The notes under the pieces are model-generated. The model made no database searches. It was not told the DNA's origin and was given only the letters and a program-made list of their open reading frames with translations. A DNA stretch of 64,000 bases from Rhizobium oryzicola (GTDB taxonomy: Bacteria > Pseudomonadota > Alphaproteobacteria > Rhizobiales > Rhizobiaceae): the NCBI RefSeq assembly GCF_030504645.1, contig NZ_JAUKWQ010000001.1, forward strand, positions 372,001 to 436,000. Direction: 5' to 3'. Every line of letters begins with the position of its first letter. The stretch's first letter is position 1. Of this stretch, positions 1-10,803 are shown one piece after another. The position numbers were made by a program, and so were the translations under genes.

Positions 1-320
1 AGCATTTCATGTCCGGCCAGCCGATCATGGGCGGCTCTGCTGCAACGGCGGAACTGTCGGATCAGGAAGGCGAATTCTTCAATGAGGAAGACGGCACGAT
101 CGTTGCGACCATCAAGGAGCTCTTGGAAACCCGCGTACGTCCGGCTGTGGCGCAGGATGGCGGCGATATTACCTTCAAGGGTTTCCGCGATGGTACCGTC
201 TATCTCAACATGAAGGGCGCCTGCTCCGGCTGCCCGTCTTCCACGGCCACGCTGAAACATGGCGTGCAGAACCTGTTGAAGCACTTCGTGCCCGAGGTCC
301 AGGCCGTCGAAGCGCTCTGA
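1..320 (+). CDS. nfuA: NifU C-terminal-domain (Nfu-type) Fe-S scaffold protein, 5' end cut by window
   Basis: The frame is open to the window edge (codons begin at base 3), so the true start lies upstream and the Met at base 9 is internal. The visible part is the NifU C-terminal domain. It has the CxxC motif in GACSGCPSS, which in this family binds a transient 4Fe-4S cluster for delivery to apo-proteins. Rhizobial homologues carry an extra N-terminal Nfu_N domain, which would lie outside the window. tsaB begins 4 bases after its stop, so it probably leads a housekeeping operon. The family is clear; the symbol is by analogy. Confidence 0.9.
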   Translation, partial: HFMSGQPIMGGSAATAELSDQEGEFFNEEDGTIVATIKELLETRVRPAVAQDGGDITFKGFRDGTVYLNMKGACSGCPSSTATLKHGVQNLLKHFVPEVQAVEAL

Positions 321-324
321 CATC

Positions 325-984
325 ATGAAGGTTCTCGCCATCGATACGGCCGGGGTGGATTGTTCCGCTGCGGTCTTTTGTACGGAACAGGGCCGTATCC
401 TGTCCGAGATCACGGAACGCATCGGCAAGGGCCATGCCGAGCGGCTGATGGCGATGATCGATGAGGTGCTTGCTGCGGCCAGCTTGCCGCTTCAGTCCAT
501 CGCGCGCATCGGGGTCACCATCGGCCCCGGTTCCTTCACCGGCATTCGCGTGGGCGTTGCGACAGCGAGAGGCCTTGCGTTATCCCTGCCAGCACAGGCG
601 GTCGGTGTGGTGACGCTGAATGCCATGGCGCGTTCTCATCTCGATTGCGATGTCTCGCGCCCCGTCATCGCCGCAATGGATGCCAAGCGCTCCGAGATTT
701 ATGCACAGGCTTTCGGGTCGGATGGCAAGCCCTTGACCGAGCCGCAGATCGTGACGCTGGAAGCGCTGAAGGCGCTGGCCGATCAATATCAGGCAGAGAT
801 CATCGGCACGGCAGCACCGCTTTTGCGCGGGGAGCCCGCAGCGACGGAGCCGGATCGTTTCGACATCGCGACCGTTGCCCGCATCGCGGCTGAAGCGGAT
901 GATAAAGCATTGGCACCAAAACCGCTTTACCTTCGCGGCCCCGATGCTAAACCGCAGGATGGATTCGCTCTCGCCCGCGCGTAA
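325..984 (+). CDS. tsaB: tRNA threonylcarbamoyladenosine biosynthesis protein TsaB
   Basis: This 219-residue protein has the ASKHA-fold start (MKVLAIDTAG) and the GPGSFTGIRVG motif near residue 70 that marks TsaB. TsaB partners TsaD and TsaE to make the t6A37 modification in tRNAs reading ANN codons. The length is typical. The start is 4 bases after the upstream Nfu-type gene, and rimI follows 8 bases later. The tsaB-rimI pairing is a recurring arrangement in bacteria. Confidence 0.95.
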   Translation: MKVLAIDTAGVDCSAAVFCTEQGRILSEITERIGKGHAERLMAMIDEVLAAASLPLQSIARIGVTIGPGSFTGIRVGVATARGLALSLPAQAVGVVTLNAMARSHLDCDVSRPVIAAMDAKRSEIYAQAFGSDGKPLTEPQIVTLEALKALADQYQAEIIGTAAPLLRGEPAATEPDRFDIATVARIAAEADDKALAPKPLYLRGPDAKPQDGFALARA

Positions 985-992
985 AACTGCCC

Positions 993-1487
993 ATGCTTGA
1001 TGACTACCTGACCTGGAAACCTTTCTTCGATATCGTACCGATGCAGGATAATGACTGCCGCGGTGTGTCGGACTTGCATGGCCAGCGCTTTTCCCGCCAG
1101 TGGAGCGAGGAGGAGATGCTCAGTCTGCTGACGCAGGCCGGCGTATTCGGCTTCTGCGCGTTGCAGACCAATGCCTTTTTCAGCAGGCCCTTGGGCGGTT
1201 TCGTGCTGGCGCGGGAAGCCGCGGGCGAGGCGGAAATTCTGACGATTGCCGTTACGGAAAAGGTCGCCCGCTCTGGCCTCGGCTGGCGGTTGATGCAGGC
1301 GGCCATGCGTGAAGCGCAGGATCGTGGTGCCGACTCGATGTTCCTGGAAGTCGAGGAAACCAACGTCGCCGCGGTCTCGCTTTATCGTCGCTTGCGGTTC
1401 GCGGAAGTGGCGCGCAGGCCTGCCTATTATACAGCGGCTGATGGTACCCGGACGGCAGCGCTTGTCATGCGGCGTGATCTTCGCTAG
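993..1487 (+). CDS. rimI: Ribosomal-protein-alanine N-acetyltransferase RimI-like (GNAT)
   Basis: A 164-residue GNAT-fold protein. It shows beta-4/alpha-3 with an acetyl-CoA loop (ARSGLGWRLM) and the downstream signature FLEVEETNVAAVSLYRRLRF, typical of RimI, which acetylates the N-terminal alanine of ribosomal protein S18. Its position directly after tsaB supports the RimI assignment over other GNATs. The acceptor substrate is inferred from the family. Confidence 0.88.
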   Translation: MLDDYLTWKPFFDIVPMQDNDCRGVSDLHGQRFSRQWSEEEMLSLLTQAGVFGFCALQTNAFFSRPLGGFVLAREAAGEAEILTIAVTEKVARSGLGWRLMQAAMREAQDRGADSMFLEVEETNVAAVSLYRRLRFAEVARRPAYYTAADGTRTAALVMRRDLR

Positions 1488-1526
1488 TCCGTGTCTGAAA
1501 TTGATCTGCGACAAGGCCGTGACGAC

Positions 1527-1955
1527 ATGACAGACCTTTCCAAAACTCTGGAGGAGCTGTGTGCCGAGCGTGGTATGCGAATGACGGACCAGCGTCGCGT
1601 CATTGCCCGAATTCTCCAGGACTCGGATGACCACCCGGATGTGGAAGAGCTCTATCGGCGCTCCTCCAAGATTGATTCGCGCATCTCCATTTCCACGGTT
1701 TATCGCACGCTGAAGCTTTTCGAAGATGCCGGCATCATCGAGAAGCACGATTTTCGCGACGGTCGTTCGCGCTACGAAACCGTGCCGGAAGAACACCACG
1801 ATCACATGATCAACCTGAAGTCCGGCGAGGTGATCGAGTTTCATTCCGCCGAGATCGAGGCGCTTCAGGAGCGCATTGCCCGCGAACACGGCTTCCGGCT
1901 GGTCGGCCACCGGCTGGAACTCTACGGTGTGCCGCTGGATAAGGACGAGCGGTGA
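1527..1955 (+). CDS. mur: Fur-family metalloregulator (Mur/Fur, manganese- or iron-responsive)
   Basis: The 142-residue protein has a winged-helix DNA-binding half (TDQRRVIARIL, ISISTVYRTLKLFEDAGI) and a dimerisation half with the HHDH metal-site motif and a late E/H-rich segment. An in-frame GTG at 1491 would add 12 residues; I chose ATG 1527 because conservation starts at MTDLSKTLEELC. In rhizobia the protein of this type and position mainly senses manganese (Mur) rather than iron, but sequence alone cannot decide. It overlaps plsC by four bases (GTGA), implying translational coupling. Confidence 0.9.
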   Translation: MTDLSKTLEELCAERGMRMTDQRRVIARILQDSDDHPDVEELYRRSSKIDSRISISTVYRTLKLFEDAGIIEKHDFRDGRSRYETVPEEHHDHMINLKSGEVIEFHSAEIEALQERIAREHGFRLVGHRLELYGVPLDKDER

Positions 1956-2746
1956 TCACCCGTTTCCGGATCGCGCTGATCATCTTGCTGCTGGTTCTGT
2001 GGACGCTGGTGCTTTTGCCGGTGCAATTGCTGGCGCTGCAATATGACTGGCGCGTACGCCGCACACTGCCGCGTTACTGGCACCGCGTCGCCTGCTATTT
2101 GCTCGGCATCCGCATCCGCGTGCATGGCAAGCTCGAAACCCGCCGTCCGCTGATGCTGGCGTCCAATCATGTGTCCTGGAAGGACATCATGGTGCTGGGG
2201 GCAGTCGCCGATGTCGCCTATATCGCGAAGTCGGAAGTGGCCAACTGGCCCGTCTTCGGCTGGCTTGCCAAATGGCAGAAGACCGTGTTTGTGGAGCGCG
2301 AGCAGAAGCGCAAGACCGGCGAACAGGTGAATGAGGTTGCCGACCGTCTGGCCGGTGGCGAAATCATCGTTCTGTTTCCGGAAGGCACGACGTCCGACGG
2401 AAACCGTCTGCTGGATATCAAGTCCTCGCTCTTTGGAGCCGCATCCGCTGCCGTTCCATCTGCGCCGGATGGCGTTGTCTATGTGCAGCCGGTGACGCTT
2501 GCCTATACGGGCATCTATGGCATGCCGATGGGGCGCTATCACCGCCCGATCGCCGCTTGGCCGGGCGATGTCCAGTTAGTGCCGCACCTGATGGGCGTGC
2601 TGAAGGCCGAGGCACTTGAGGTGGATGTGGATTTCGGCGAGGTGGTGGAATTCCGCAAGGAGACCAACCGAAAGGTGGCGGCTGCGACCGTGGTGAGTCG
2701 CATGCGGCAGATGTTGCGCAACCGCCTGCGTCCTCCGAATCCCTGA
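1952..2746 (+). CDS. plsC: 1-acyl-sn-glycerol-3-phosphate acyltransferase (PlsC)
   Basis: A 264-residue inner-membrane acyltransferase that acylates lysophosphatidate to phosphatidate. It has an N-terminal membrane segment (residues about 6-29), the catalytic HX4D box (H73, D78 in NHVSWKD) and the FPEGT block (142-146) that binds the glycerol phosphate. The GTG start overlaps the upstream regulator's stop. A lyso-ornithine-lipid acyltransferase (OlsA type) is the main alternative because the motifs are shared. Confidence 0.88.
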   Translation: MITRFRIALIILLLVLWTLVLLPVQLLALQYDWRVRRTLPRYWHRVACYLLGIRIRVHGKLETRRPLMLASNHVSWKDIMVLGAVADVAYIAKSEVANWPVFGWLAKWQKTVFVEREQKRKTGEQVNEVADRLAGGEIIVLFPEGTTSDGNRLLDIKSSLFGAASAAVPSAPDGVVYVQPVTLAYTGIYGMPMGRYHRPIAAWPGDVQLVPHLMGVLKAEALEVDVDFGEVVEFRKETNRKVAAATVVSRMRQMLRNRLRPPNP

Positions 2747-2805
2747 CCTTTCTCATCAAAGGGAAAGGCTTCTATTTCCGCCTGTCTTGCAGTAAAGAAG
2801 CCGCC

Positions 2806-4209
<1,404 letters not shown>

Positions 4210-4243
4210 ATAGGCCCGACGCACCAAACAGGAGCACGCCGGC

Positions 4244-5302
4244 TTGAACGGAAGAGAATTGGTTTCTTCATCCTCGCGCAACCACAGAACCGCAGCGACT
4301 GACGCCAATCACTTCGTTTTGACGTTCGAGAACAATCGGCTCGCCAAGGAACTCTTCGGACAGTTCGATCAGAACCTGAAGCTTCTCGAGGAGCGGCTGC
4401 ACATTGATGCTCGCGCCCGTGGCAATTCGGTGAGCATCTCCGGTGAAGTCCTGGCAACCACCCAGGCGCGCCGGGCTCTCGATTTCCTGTACGACCGCCT
4501 TCAGAAGGGTGGCACGGCAGAAACATCGGATGTTGAAGGCGCCATCCGTATGGCGATTGCCGCCGACGACCAGTTGACCCTTCCCACCCTTGAGCGGAAG
4601 GCGAAGCTCTCCATGACGCAGATTTCCACCCGCAAGAAAACGATTGCCGCCCGCACGCCGACCCAGGATGCCTATATGCGGGCGCTGGAGCGTTCGGAAC
4701 TCGTCTTCGGCGTCGGCCCGGCCGGTACCGGCAAGACCTATTTGGCTGTGGCGCATGCGGCCCAGCTTCTGGAGCGTGGCGCGGTCGACAAGATCATCCT
4801 CTCCCGCCCGGCTGTCGAAGCGGGCGAACGTCTCGGCTTTCTGCCGGGTGACATGAAGGAAAAGGTCGACCCTTACCTCAGGCCGCTCTACGATGCGCTG
4901 TATGACATGATGCCCGGCGATAAGGTCGAGCGGGCGATCACCGCTGGCGTTATCGAAATTGCGCCGCTGGCCTTCATGCGCGGGCGCACGCTCGCCAATG
5001 CCGCCGTTATCCTTGACGAGGCGCAGAACACCACATCCATGCAGATGAAGATGTTCCTGACGCGTCTCGGTGAAAATTCCCGCATGATCATCACCGGCGA
5101 CCCGAGCCAGATCGACCTTCCGCGTGGCGTAAAGTCTGGTCTCGTCGAGGCGCTGCAGATCCTGAAGGACGTCGAAGGCGTGTCTGTCATCCGCTTCAAG
5201 GATACCGATGTCGTGCGTCATCCACTGGTTGGCCGCATTGTGCAGGCCTATGATGCGCAATATGCCGTACGTCTGGAAATCGAGGAAGGCGAGGAGCGCT
5301 GA
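4244..5302 (+). CDS. phoH: PhoH-family ATPase
   Basis: A 352-residue P-loop protein. Walker A is GPAGTGKT (158-165) and Walker B is VILDEAQN (255-262), both characteristic of PhoH/YbeZ. An N-terminal KH-like RNA-binding region precedes the ATPase core. The start is TTG at 4244, supported by an AGGAG ribosome site nine bases upstream and the absence of a nearby ATG. Its partner YbeY is encoded next, and the pair is linked to ribosome quality control and rRNA processing. Confidence 0.95.
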   Translation: MNGRELVSSSSRNHRTAATDANHFVLTFENNRLAKELFGQFDQNLKLLEERLHIDARARGNSVSISGEVLATTQARRALDFLYDRLQKGGTAETSDVEGAIRMAIAADDQLTLPTLERKAKLSMTQISTRKKTIAARTPTQDAYMRALERSELVFGVGPAGTGKTYLAVAHAAQLLERGAVDKIILSRPAVEAGERLGFLPGDMKEKVDPYLRPLYDALYDMMPGDKVERAITAGVIEIAPLAFMRGRTLANAAVILDEAQNTTSMQMKMFLTRLGENSRMIITGDPSQIDLPRGVKSGLVEALQILKDVEGVSVIRFKDTDVVRHPLVGRIVQAYDAQYAVRLEIEEGEER

Positions 5303-5319
5303 AGCTCCGCCGAGACAAG

Positions 5320-5829
5320 ATGCCGGAACTGGATATACAAATCAGCGTCGAAAGCGATGGCTGGCCGACGGAAGAAGCGCTGACCGCCATGAGCGAGCGC
5401 GTGATCGGTGCGGCGGCGAAATATCTGGCGGCGGAAGAAGAACAGCCATTTCCGTCGCAACCTGTAGAACTTTCGCTGGTTTTCAGCGATGACGCGCAGA
5501 TCCGCGAAATCAATGCGGAATGGCGTGGCAAGGACAAGCCGACAAATGTTCTGTCCTTCCCCGCTTTTCCCGTGGAACCCGGTGATATGCCGGGGCCCAT
5601 GCTGGGCGATATCGTGATAGCAAGGGAAACCGTGGAGCGTGAAGCGGTTGAACTGGACAAGCCTTTCGACGAGCATTTGACGCATCTTCTCGTCCATGGA
5701 TTCCTCCATCTGTTCGGCTACGATCATATGGAGACCGAGGAAGCGGAAGAAATGGAAGGGCTCGAGACTCGCATTTTGGCCAAGCTTGGCCTATCTGATC
5801 CCTATGCGGGACAGGAGCCGCTGGTATAA
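5320..5829 (+). CDS. ybeY: Endoribonuclease YbeY (rRNA maturation factor)
   Basis: A 169-residue metalloenzyme with the family signature [11 protein letters not shown], whose three zinc ligands are H126, H130 and H136. YbeY processes rRNA 3' ends, notably 16S, and takes part in 70S ribosome quality control. It sits 17 bases after phoH and 8 bases before corC, consistent with one transcript. Length is normal for alphaproteobacteria. Confidence 0.96.
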   Translation: MPELDIQISVESDGWPTEEALTAMSERVIGAAAKYLAAEEEQPFPSQPVELSLVFSDDAQIREINAEWRGKDKPTNVLSFPAFPVEPGDMPGPMLGDIVIARETVEREAVELDKPFDEHLTHLLVHGFLHLFGYDHMETEEAEEMEGLETRILAKLGLSDPYAGQEPLV

Positions 5830-5837
5830 TTGGAACG

Positions 5838-7001
5838 ATGAACGAGATTTCGACAAGCGCCGCCCGTGACGGCAATGGTTCGGAACAGTCGTCCTCGGAA
5901 GAGGGTGGCAGTCCTTTACGACGTGAGCAGTCATCGCGCACGCCAAACTCTTTTTGGGCGCGTGCGATCCGCCTATTGCGACCCTCGCAAGGCGAGCGTC
6001 TGCGTGAGGATCTGGCCGATGCGCTGATGACCGATACGGCCGTCAGCAATGCCTTTGCCCCCGAAGAGCGGGCGATGCTCCACAATATCCTGCGTTTCCG
6101 CGAGGTACGTGTGGAAGACATCATGGTGCCGCGCGCGGATATCGAAGGCGTCGATATCACCATGACGCTCGGCGACCTGATGATCCATTTCGAGGAAACC
6201 GGTCGTTCCCGTATGCCGGTCTATTGCGACACGCTGGATGACCCGCGCGGCTTCGTGCATATCCGCGACCTCCTTTCCTATCTCGCCAAGCAGGCACGCA
6301 ACAAGCGCCGCACGTCTTCGAAGACGGCGCAAGTGGAAGTCGCCCCAGGCGCAACGCTTTCTGAAAAGCCGGTACGGGTGCCGCGACCGGCCTTCGATCT
6401 CGGCCGTGTCGATCTCAGCAAGACGGTGGCTGAAGCCGGTCTCATCCGAAAGATCCTTTTCGTGCCGCCCTCCATGCTGGCTTCCGACCTGCTGCAGAGC
6501 ATGCAGGCAGCCCGCACGCAGATGGCGCTGGTCATCGATGAATATGGCGGAACCGACGGCCTCGTTTCCCACGAGGACATCGTGGAAATGGTCATCGGCG
6601 ATGTCGAGGATGAGCATGACGATGACGAGGTCATGTTCTCCCGCGTCGGAGATGATGTCTTCGTTGTCGATGCCCGTATTGAACTGGAAGAGATTGCTGA
6701 AGCCATTGGCCCGGATTTCGACGTGCGCGAGCAGCAGGAAGATGTCGATACGCTGGGCGGCCTGATCTTCTCGGCGCTTGGCCGCATTCCCGTTCGCGGC
6801 GAATTGGTGCAGGCGGTACCCGGCTTCGAATTCCAGATCCTGGACGCCGATCCTCGCCGTATCAAGAAGGTGCGTATCCTTCGCAAGCGCAACAACGCCG
6901 TGCGCCGTCGCCAGTTAAAGGGTGATGGCGATGGGGTTGGTGCCGATGCGGCGGCACTTCCGAACCCGGAACAGCCGGCAGGTGAAGCCGACAAGGCCTG
7001 A
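5838..7001 (+). CDS. corC: CorC/HlyC-type CBS-domain protein (hemolysin-family transporter-associated)
   Basis: A 387-residue soluble protein. A pair of CBS domains covers roughly residues 90-270, including IMVPRADIEGV and the LVIDEYGGTDGLVSHEDIVE signature. A CorC_HlyC transporter-associated domain follows (about 280-355). It lacks the N-terminal DUF21 membrane domain, as in enterobacterial CorC. The family is implicated in Mg/Co efflux, though the exact role is unsettled. The charged Lys/Arg-rich tail is variable. It lies between ybeY and lnt as in many proteobacteria. Confidence 0.9.
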   Translation: MNEISTSAARDGNGSEQSSSEEGGSPLRREQSSRTPNSFWARAIRLLRPSQGERLREDLADALMTDTAVSNAFAPEERAMLHNILRFREVRVEDIMVPRADIEGVDITMTLGDLMIHFEETGRSRMPVYCDTLDDPRGFVHIRDLLSYLAKQARNKRRTSSKTAQVEVAPGATLSEKPVRVPRPAFDLGRVDLSKTVAEAGLIRKILFVPPSMLASDLLQSMQAARTQMALVIDEYGGTDGLVSHEDIVEMVIGDVEDEHDDDEVMFSRVGDDVFVVDARIELEEIAEAIGPDFDVREQQEDVDTLGGLIFSALGRIPVRGELVQAVPGFEFQILDADPRRIKKVRILRKRNNAVRRRQLKGDGDGVGADAAALPNPEQPAGEADKA

Positions 7002-7207
7002 CGCCCGTCGCGTCCGGCGATCCTCACGGCGAATGATCGCCGATAAGGCCGCTGGCAATGTCGACCGTTTCCTTTTGATCCTGAAACATTCTAACTGACG
7101 CAGCCGATATGTGTCGTGTGAGTCGGCGTCAGTGTGCATGTATGTTTGGAAACAAGCCAGCGCCGGCAGTCTCAGGACACGGCCGGGCGACGGATGGAAG
7201 GTTCAGG

Positions 7208-8803
7208 ATGGAGCGGCTTGCAGCACGCGTGATTCTTCTCTGGGGTGTTCGTCGCGTTCTGTTGGCTGTTGCCGCTGGTGCCATCGGGGCGCTGGCCATG
7301 CCGCCGGTGGGCTTTATCGCGGCCCTGTTCATCTCCTTCACGCTTCTCACCTGGTTGATGGATGGTTCGGCGGTCAGCCCCGGTGCCGGCATTTTCAGTC
7401 GCGCCAAGGCGTTCTTCAGCATAGGCTGGTGGTTCGGCTTCGGTTATTTCGTGGCCGGACTCTGGTGGCTCGGCAATGCGCTGATGGTCGAGGCGGATGA
7501 TTTCGCCTGGGCCTTGCCCCTTGCAATCTTCGGCCTGCCGGCCTTCCTTGCCATCTATTATGGTCTTGCGACCGCGGTCGCCGGTTTGCTCTGGTCTGAT
7601 GGTTTTGGTCGCATTGCTGCGCTGGCAGCCAGTTTCGGTCTTGCCGAATGGCTGCGTGGCTTTCTTTTTACGGGCTTTCCCTGGAATGCGATCGGCTATG
7701 GGGTCATGCCGATCCCGCTGATGATGCAATCTGATGCGGTGATTGGGCTGTTCGGAGTAAGCGCGCTTGCCGTGTTCGTGCTCTCCGCGCCTGCCCTGTT
7801 GGGAACTCGAAAAGGTGCCGCTCAAGGGCTGATGCTAGCGGGTGCGTTGAGCGCAGCCCATTTTAGTTACGGTGCTTATCGCATGTCGCAGGCGGCCCCG
7901 CCTGCGCGTGATGCTGCGGCTCTCAGTGTGCGACTGGTCCAGCCGGTGATCGATCAGGCACGCAAGATGGACGATTCCGATCGCGCGAGCGTCTTTGAGG
8001 AGCATCTGGCACTGTCGGCATTGCCGCCTCAACCTGGAGCAAAGCGCCCGGACGTCATCGTCTGGCCGGAAACCTCGGTTCCCTTCATCCTGACCCAGAA
8101 CAGGGATGCGCTGACCCGCATCGGTGAGGTGCTGCAGGACGGACAAATCCTGATCGCGGGTGTAGTACGGGCAGAAGAATCTGCGCCTGGCAAGCTCCCG
8201 CTCTATTACAATTCCATCTATGTGATCGATAGCCAGGGTCAGATCATTGCAGCATCCGACAAAGTACATCTGACGCCATTCGGCGAATATCTCCCATTTG
8301 AGGATTTCTGGAACCGGTTCGGCATCGGCAACATCGTCAACATGCCGGGAGGTTTCACATCCGGCAATCGTCGTACTTTGTTAACCTTACCCAGCGGTGC
8401 AATTTTCTATCCGCTCATCTGCTATGAAGCGATCTTTCCGTTTGAGATCGGCGCGGATGTAACCAGGGCGACTGCCATCCTAAATATCACAAATGATGCC
8501 TGGTTTGGCGATACGCCCGGTCCCTACCAGCATTTTCTGCAGGCGCGGCTGCGAGCGGTGGAGACCGGTGTTCCAGTGATTCGCGATGCCAATAACGGCA
8601 TTTCGGCGTTCATTGACGCCTATGGACAAATCGTGCGCGGACTTGACTACAATCAAAAAGGTGTGATCGATTCGCCCTTGGGTGGCAATGCCGTCTCAAC
8701 CTGGAGCAACTACAGCCGTGAAACGTACTTCTGGTTGATTATCATTGCGCTCAGCGTGATTGCAGTGATTTCGCGTATAGGTTTTAAAATCAAGCTCAAT
8801 TGA
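7208..8803 (+). CDS. lnt: Apolipoprotein N-acyltransferase Lnt
   Basis: A 531-residue inner-membrane enzyme that adds the third acyl chain to lipoproteins. The N-terminal half holds several membrane segments. The C-terminal nitrilase domain carries the expected triad E288 (VWPETS), K352 (SDKVHLTPFGEYLPF) and C405 (LICYEA). One more membrane helix closes the protein. The frame is open to an ATG at 7109, but ATG 7208 is preceded by GGAAGG at good spacing and starts at the conserved hydrophobic N-terminus, so I chose it. Confidence 0.95.
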   Translation: MERLAARVILLWGVRRVLLAVAAGAIGALAMPPVGFIAALFISFTLLTWLMDGSAVSPGAGIFSRAKAFFSIGWWFGFGYFVAGLWWLGNALMVEADDFAWALPLAIFGLPAFLAIYYGLATAVAGLLWSDGFGRIAALAASFGLAEWLRGFLFTGFPWNAIGYGVMPIPLMMQSDAVIGLFGVSALAVFVLSAPALLGTRKGAAQGLMLAGALSAAHFSYGAYRMSQAAPPARDAAALSVRLVQPVIDQARKMDDSDRASVFEEHLALSALPPQPGAKRPDVIVWPETSVPFILTQNRDALTRIGEVLQDGQILIAGVVRAEESAPGKLPLYYNSIYVIDSQGQIIAASDKVHLTPFGEYLPFEDFWNRFGIGNIVNMPGGFTSGNRRTLLTLPSGAIFYPLICYEAIFPFEIGADVTRATAILNITNDAWFGDTPGPYQHFLQARLRAVETGVPVIRDANNGISAFIDAYGQIVRGLDYNQKGVIDSPLGGNAVSTWSNYSRETYFWLIIIALSVIAVISRIGFKIKLN

Positions 8804-8864
8804 CCTCAAAACCCTAAAATTGCATAGTGATGACGCCTATCGTGTCGTATTATGCTTTTTAGCT

Positions 8865-8896
8865 TTGCCTGGAATGCTAAATTAGTAAAGTATAAT
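8865..8896 (+). promoter_or_regulatory. Possible promoter for the PraR-type regulator gene
   Basis: The AT-rich stretch upstream of the regulator contains a perfect TATAAT at 8891-8896, 54 bases before the ATG. The -35 is poor: TTGCCT lies 20 bases upstream, which is longer than optimal. This is a reading of the bases only. Confidence 0.35.
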
Positions 8897-8950
8897 CGAT
8901 CAGATGGAACGGGTTATGGGGACTGTACAGCAACTTAGGACGACAAAAAC

Positions 8951-9370
8951 ATGATTGAAAACAAGAAGAAGCCGAATCCGATCGACATCCATGTCGGCAG
9001 TCGCATTCGTCTTCGCCGCACAATGCTTGGAATGAGCCAGGAAAAGCTTGGCGAGAGCCTGGGAATTACCTTTCAACAAATTCAAAAATACGAGAAGGGT
9101 ACCAACCGCGTCGGCGCCAGCCGTTTGCAGAATATCTCCAGCATCCTGAACGTTCCCGTATCTTTCTTCTTTGAAGATGCGCCAGGTGAACAATCCTCCG
9201 GCCAGCCGGGCATGGCTGAAGCTTCAAGCTCCAATTATGTCGTCGACTTCCTCTCTTCTTCGGAAGGACTTCAGCTCAACCGTGCCTTCGTCAAGATTAC
9301 AGACCCGAAGGTGCGCCGCAAGCTCGTCGATCTTGTCAAGGCGCTGGCCGCCGAAGCTGATGTCGAGTGA
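8951..9370 (+). CDS. praR: XRE-family regulator, PraR/PhrR type
   Basis: A 139-residue protein. An N-terminal Cro/CI helix-turn-helix spans about residues 15-75 (RIRLRRTMLGMSQEKLGESL, QIQKYEKGTNRV). A short C-terminal region rich in charged residues follows. It closely resembles rhizobial PraR/PhrR proteins, which regulate surface attachment, quorum-sensing genes and acid responses. It is monocistronic: an AT-rich leader precedes it and a strong terminator follows before metK. Target genes cannot be read here. Confidence 0.85.
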   Translation: MIENKKKPNPIDIHVGSRIRLRRTMLGMSQEKLGESLGITFQQIQKYEKGTNRVGASRLQNISSILNVPVSFFFEDAPGEQSSGQPGMAEASSSNYVVDFLSSSEGLQLNRAFVKITDPKVRRKLVDLVKALAAEADVE

Positions 9371-9392
9371 TGTGATTGCAAGCAGCATCCCC

Positions 9393-9416
9393 AAAAGCGG
9401 CCCCACGGCCGCTTTT
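9393..9416 (+). terminator. Rho-independent terminator after the PraR-type gene
   Basis: A 10-bp perfect stem pairs AAAAGCGGCC (9393-9402) with GGCCGCTTTT (9407-9416) around a CCAC loop. It runs into T residues to 9418, 23 bases after the stop. It separates this gene from metK transcription. Confidence 0.9.
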
Positions 9417-9460
9417 TTCTTGTCTACGATTTTCCCGGCGCGTAAACCTTCTGTTCGTAC

Positions 9461-9480
9461 ACATAAAGATATATTTATGT
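9461..9480 (+). promoter_or_regulatory. Palindromic operator-like site upstream of metK
   Basis: ACATAAA and TTTATGT form a perfect 7-bp inverted repeat with a 6-base centre, 71 bases before the metK ATG. It lies just upstream of a plausible promoter (TTGTGT at 9483-9488, 17-base spacer, TATCTG at 9506-9511). Symmetry and position suggest a dimeric regulator of SAM synthesis. The protein that binds is not evident in this window. Confidence 0.5.
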
Positions 9481-9551
9481 GGTTGTGTCCTTGTTTTCGG
9501 ACGGTTATCTGACTAGGACATCAGCGGATTGTTCTTGAGGGGATTCCCAGC

Positions 9552-10796
9552 ATGCGCGCCAATTATCTCTTTACCAGCGAATCCGTCGCGGAAGGTCATC
9601 CCGACAAGGTTTGCGATCGTATCTCTGATGAGATCGTCGATCTGGTCTATCGCGAAGCCGCGAAGACGGGCGTTGATCCCTGGACGGTGCGCATTGCCTG
9701 CGAAACGCTTGCGACCACCAATCGCGTCGTGATTGCTGGCGAAGTTCGTCTGCCGCCGAGCCTGATGAAGCAGGACAAGAACGGACAGGGCGTGATCAAC
9801 CCCTCGAAGTTCAAGGCAGCCGCTCGCCGTGCCATCAAGGACATCGGTTACGAGCAGGATGGCTTCCATTGGAAGAACGTCAAGATCGACGTGCTCCTGC
9901 ATTCGCAGTCGGCTGACATCGCTCAGGGCGTCGACAAGGCCGCTGACCATGACAACGCGGAAGGTGCTGGCGACCAGGGCATCATGTTCGGTTATGCCTG
10001 CCGCGAAACGCCGGATCTGATGCCGGCACCGATCTATTATTCTCACAAGATCCTGCAGCTGCTCTCCACCGCCCGCAAGAAAGGCGAGGGCGATGTGGCC
10101 AAGCTCGGCCCCGATGCCAAGAGCCAGGTGACGGTCCGTTACGTCGACGGCAAGCCTTCGGAGGCGGTCTCCATCGTTCTCTCGACCCAGCATCTCGACG
10201 AAAGCTGGGATTCGAAGAAGGTTCGTGAGGTCGTTGAGCCCTATATCCGTGAAGCGCTGGGTGACCTGAAGATCGCTTCCGACTGCAAGTGGTATATCAA
10301 CCCCACGGGCAAGTTCGTGATTGGCGGCCCCGATGGCGATGCGGGCCTGACCGGCCGCAAGATTATCGTTGACACCTATGGCGGTGCAGCCCCCCATGGC
10401 GGCGGTGCATTCTCCGGCAAGGACACGACCAAGGTCGACCGTTCGGCTGCCTATGCCGCTCGCTATCTCGCGAAGAACGTGGTTGCTGCCGGTCTCGCCG
10501 ATCGGTGCACGATCCAGATTTCCTATGCCATCGGCATTGCCCAGCCGCTGTCCATCTATGTGGACCTGCATGGCACCGGTATTGGCGGCGTGACCGAGGA
10601 CCAGGTGGAAGCCGCCATCCGCAAGGTCATGGATCTGTCGCCGACCGGCATTCGCCGTCATCTCGACCTCAACAAGCCGATCTATGCCAAGACCTCGTCC
10701 TACGGCCATTTTGGCCGCAAGTCCGGCCGTGACGGTTCCTTCTCCTGGGAGAAGCTGGACCTCGTCAAGCCGCTCAAGGAAGCATTGAAGGGCTGA
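9552..10796 (+). CDS. metK: S-adenosylmethionine synthetase MetK
   Basis: A 414-residue enzyme that makes SAM from methionine and ATP. It shows the N-terminal [20 protein letters not shown] block, the [12 protein letters not shown] methionine/ATP motif and the Gly-rich GGGAFSGKD loop. The length is somewhat longer than the enterobacterial enzyme, as is usual in Rhizobiales. The start follows GAGGGG by nine bases. trmB begins 7 bases after the stop, so SAM supply and a SAM-using tRNA methylase are co-transcribed. Confidence 0.98.
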   Translation: MRANYLFTSESVAEGHPDKVCDRISDEIVDLVYREAAKTGVDPWTVRIACETLATTNRVVIAGEVRLPPSLMKQDKNGQGVINPSKFKAAARRAIKDIGYEQDGFHWKNVKIDVLLHSQSADIAQGVDKAADHDNAEGAGDQGIMFGYACRETPDLMPAPIYYSHKILQLLSTARKKGEGDVAKLGPDAKSQVTVRYVDGKPSEAVSIVLSTQHLDESWDSKKVREVVEPYIREALGDLKIASDCKWYINPTGKFVIGGPDGDAGLTGRKIIVDTYGGAAPHGGGAFSGKDTTKVDRSAAYAARYLAKNVVAAGLADRCTIQISYAIGIAQPLSIYVDLHGTGIGGVTEDQVEAAIRKVMDLSPTGIRRHLDLNKPIYAKTSSYGHFGRKSGRDGSFSWEKLDLVKPLKEALKG

Positions 10797-10803
10797 GGAA
10801 AGC

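Noticed and set aside
927-1910. A 327-codon minus-strand ORF across rimI and the Fur-family gene
   Set aside because: Both plus-strand genes are clear family members; the opposite frame has shadow-type composition.
9421-9551. SAM riboswitch upstream of metK
   Set aside because: I could not find a pseudoknot or multi-stem arrangement matching known SAM riboswitch classes; a protein-binding palindrome explains the symmetry better.
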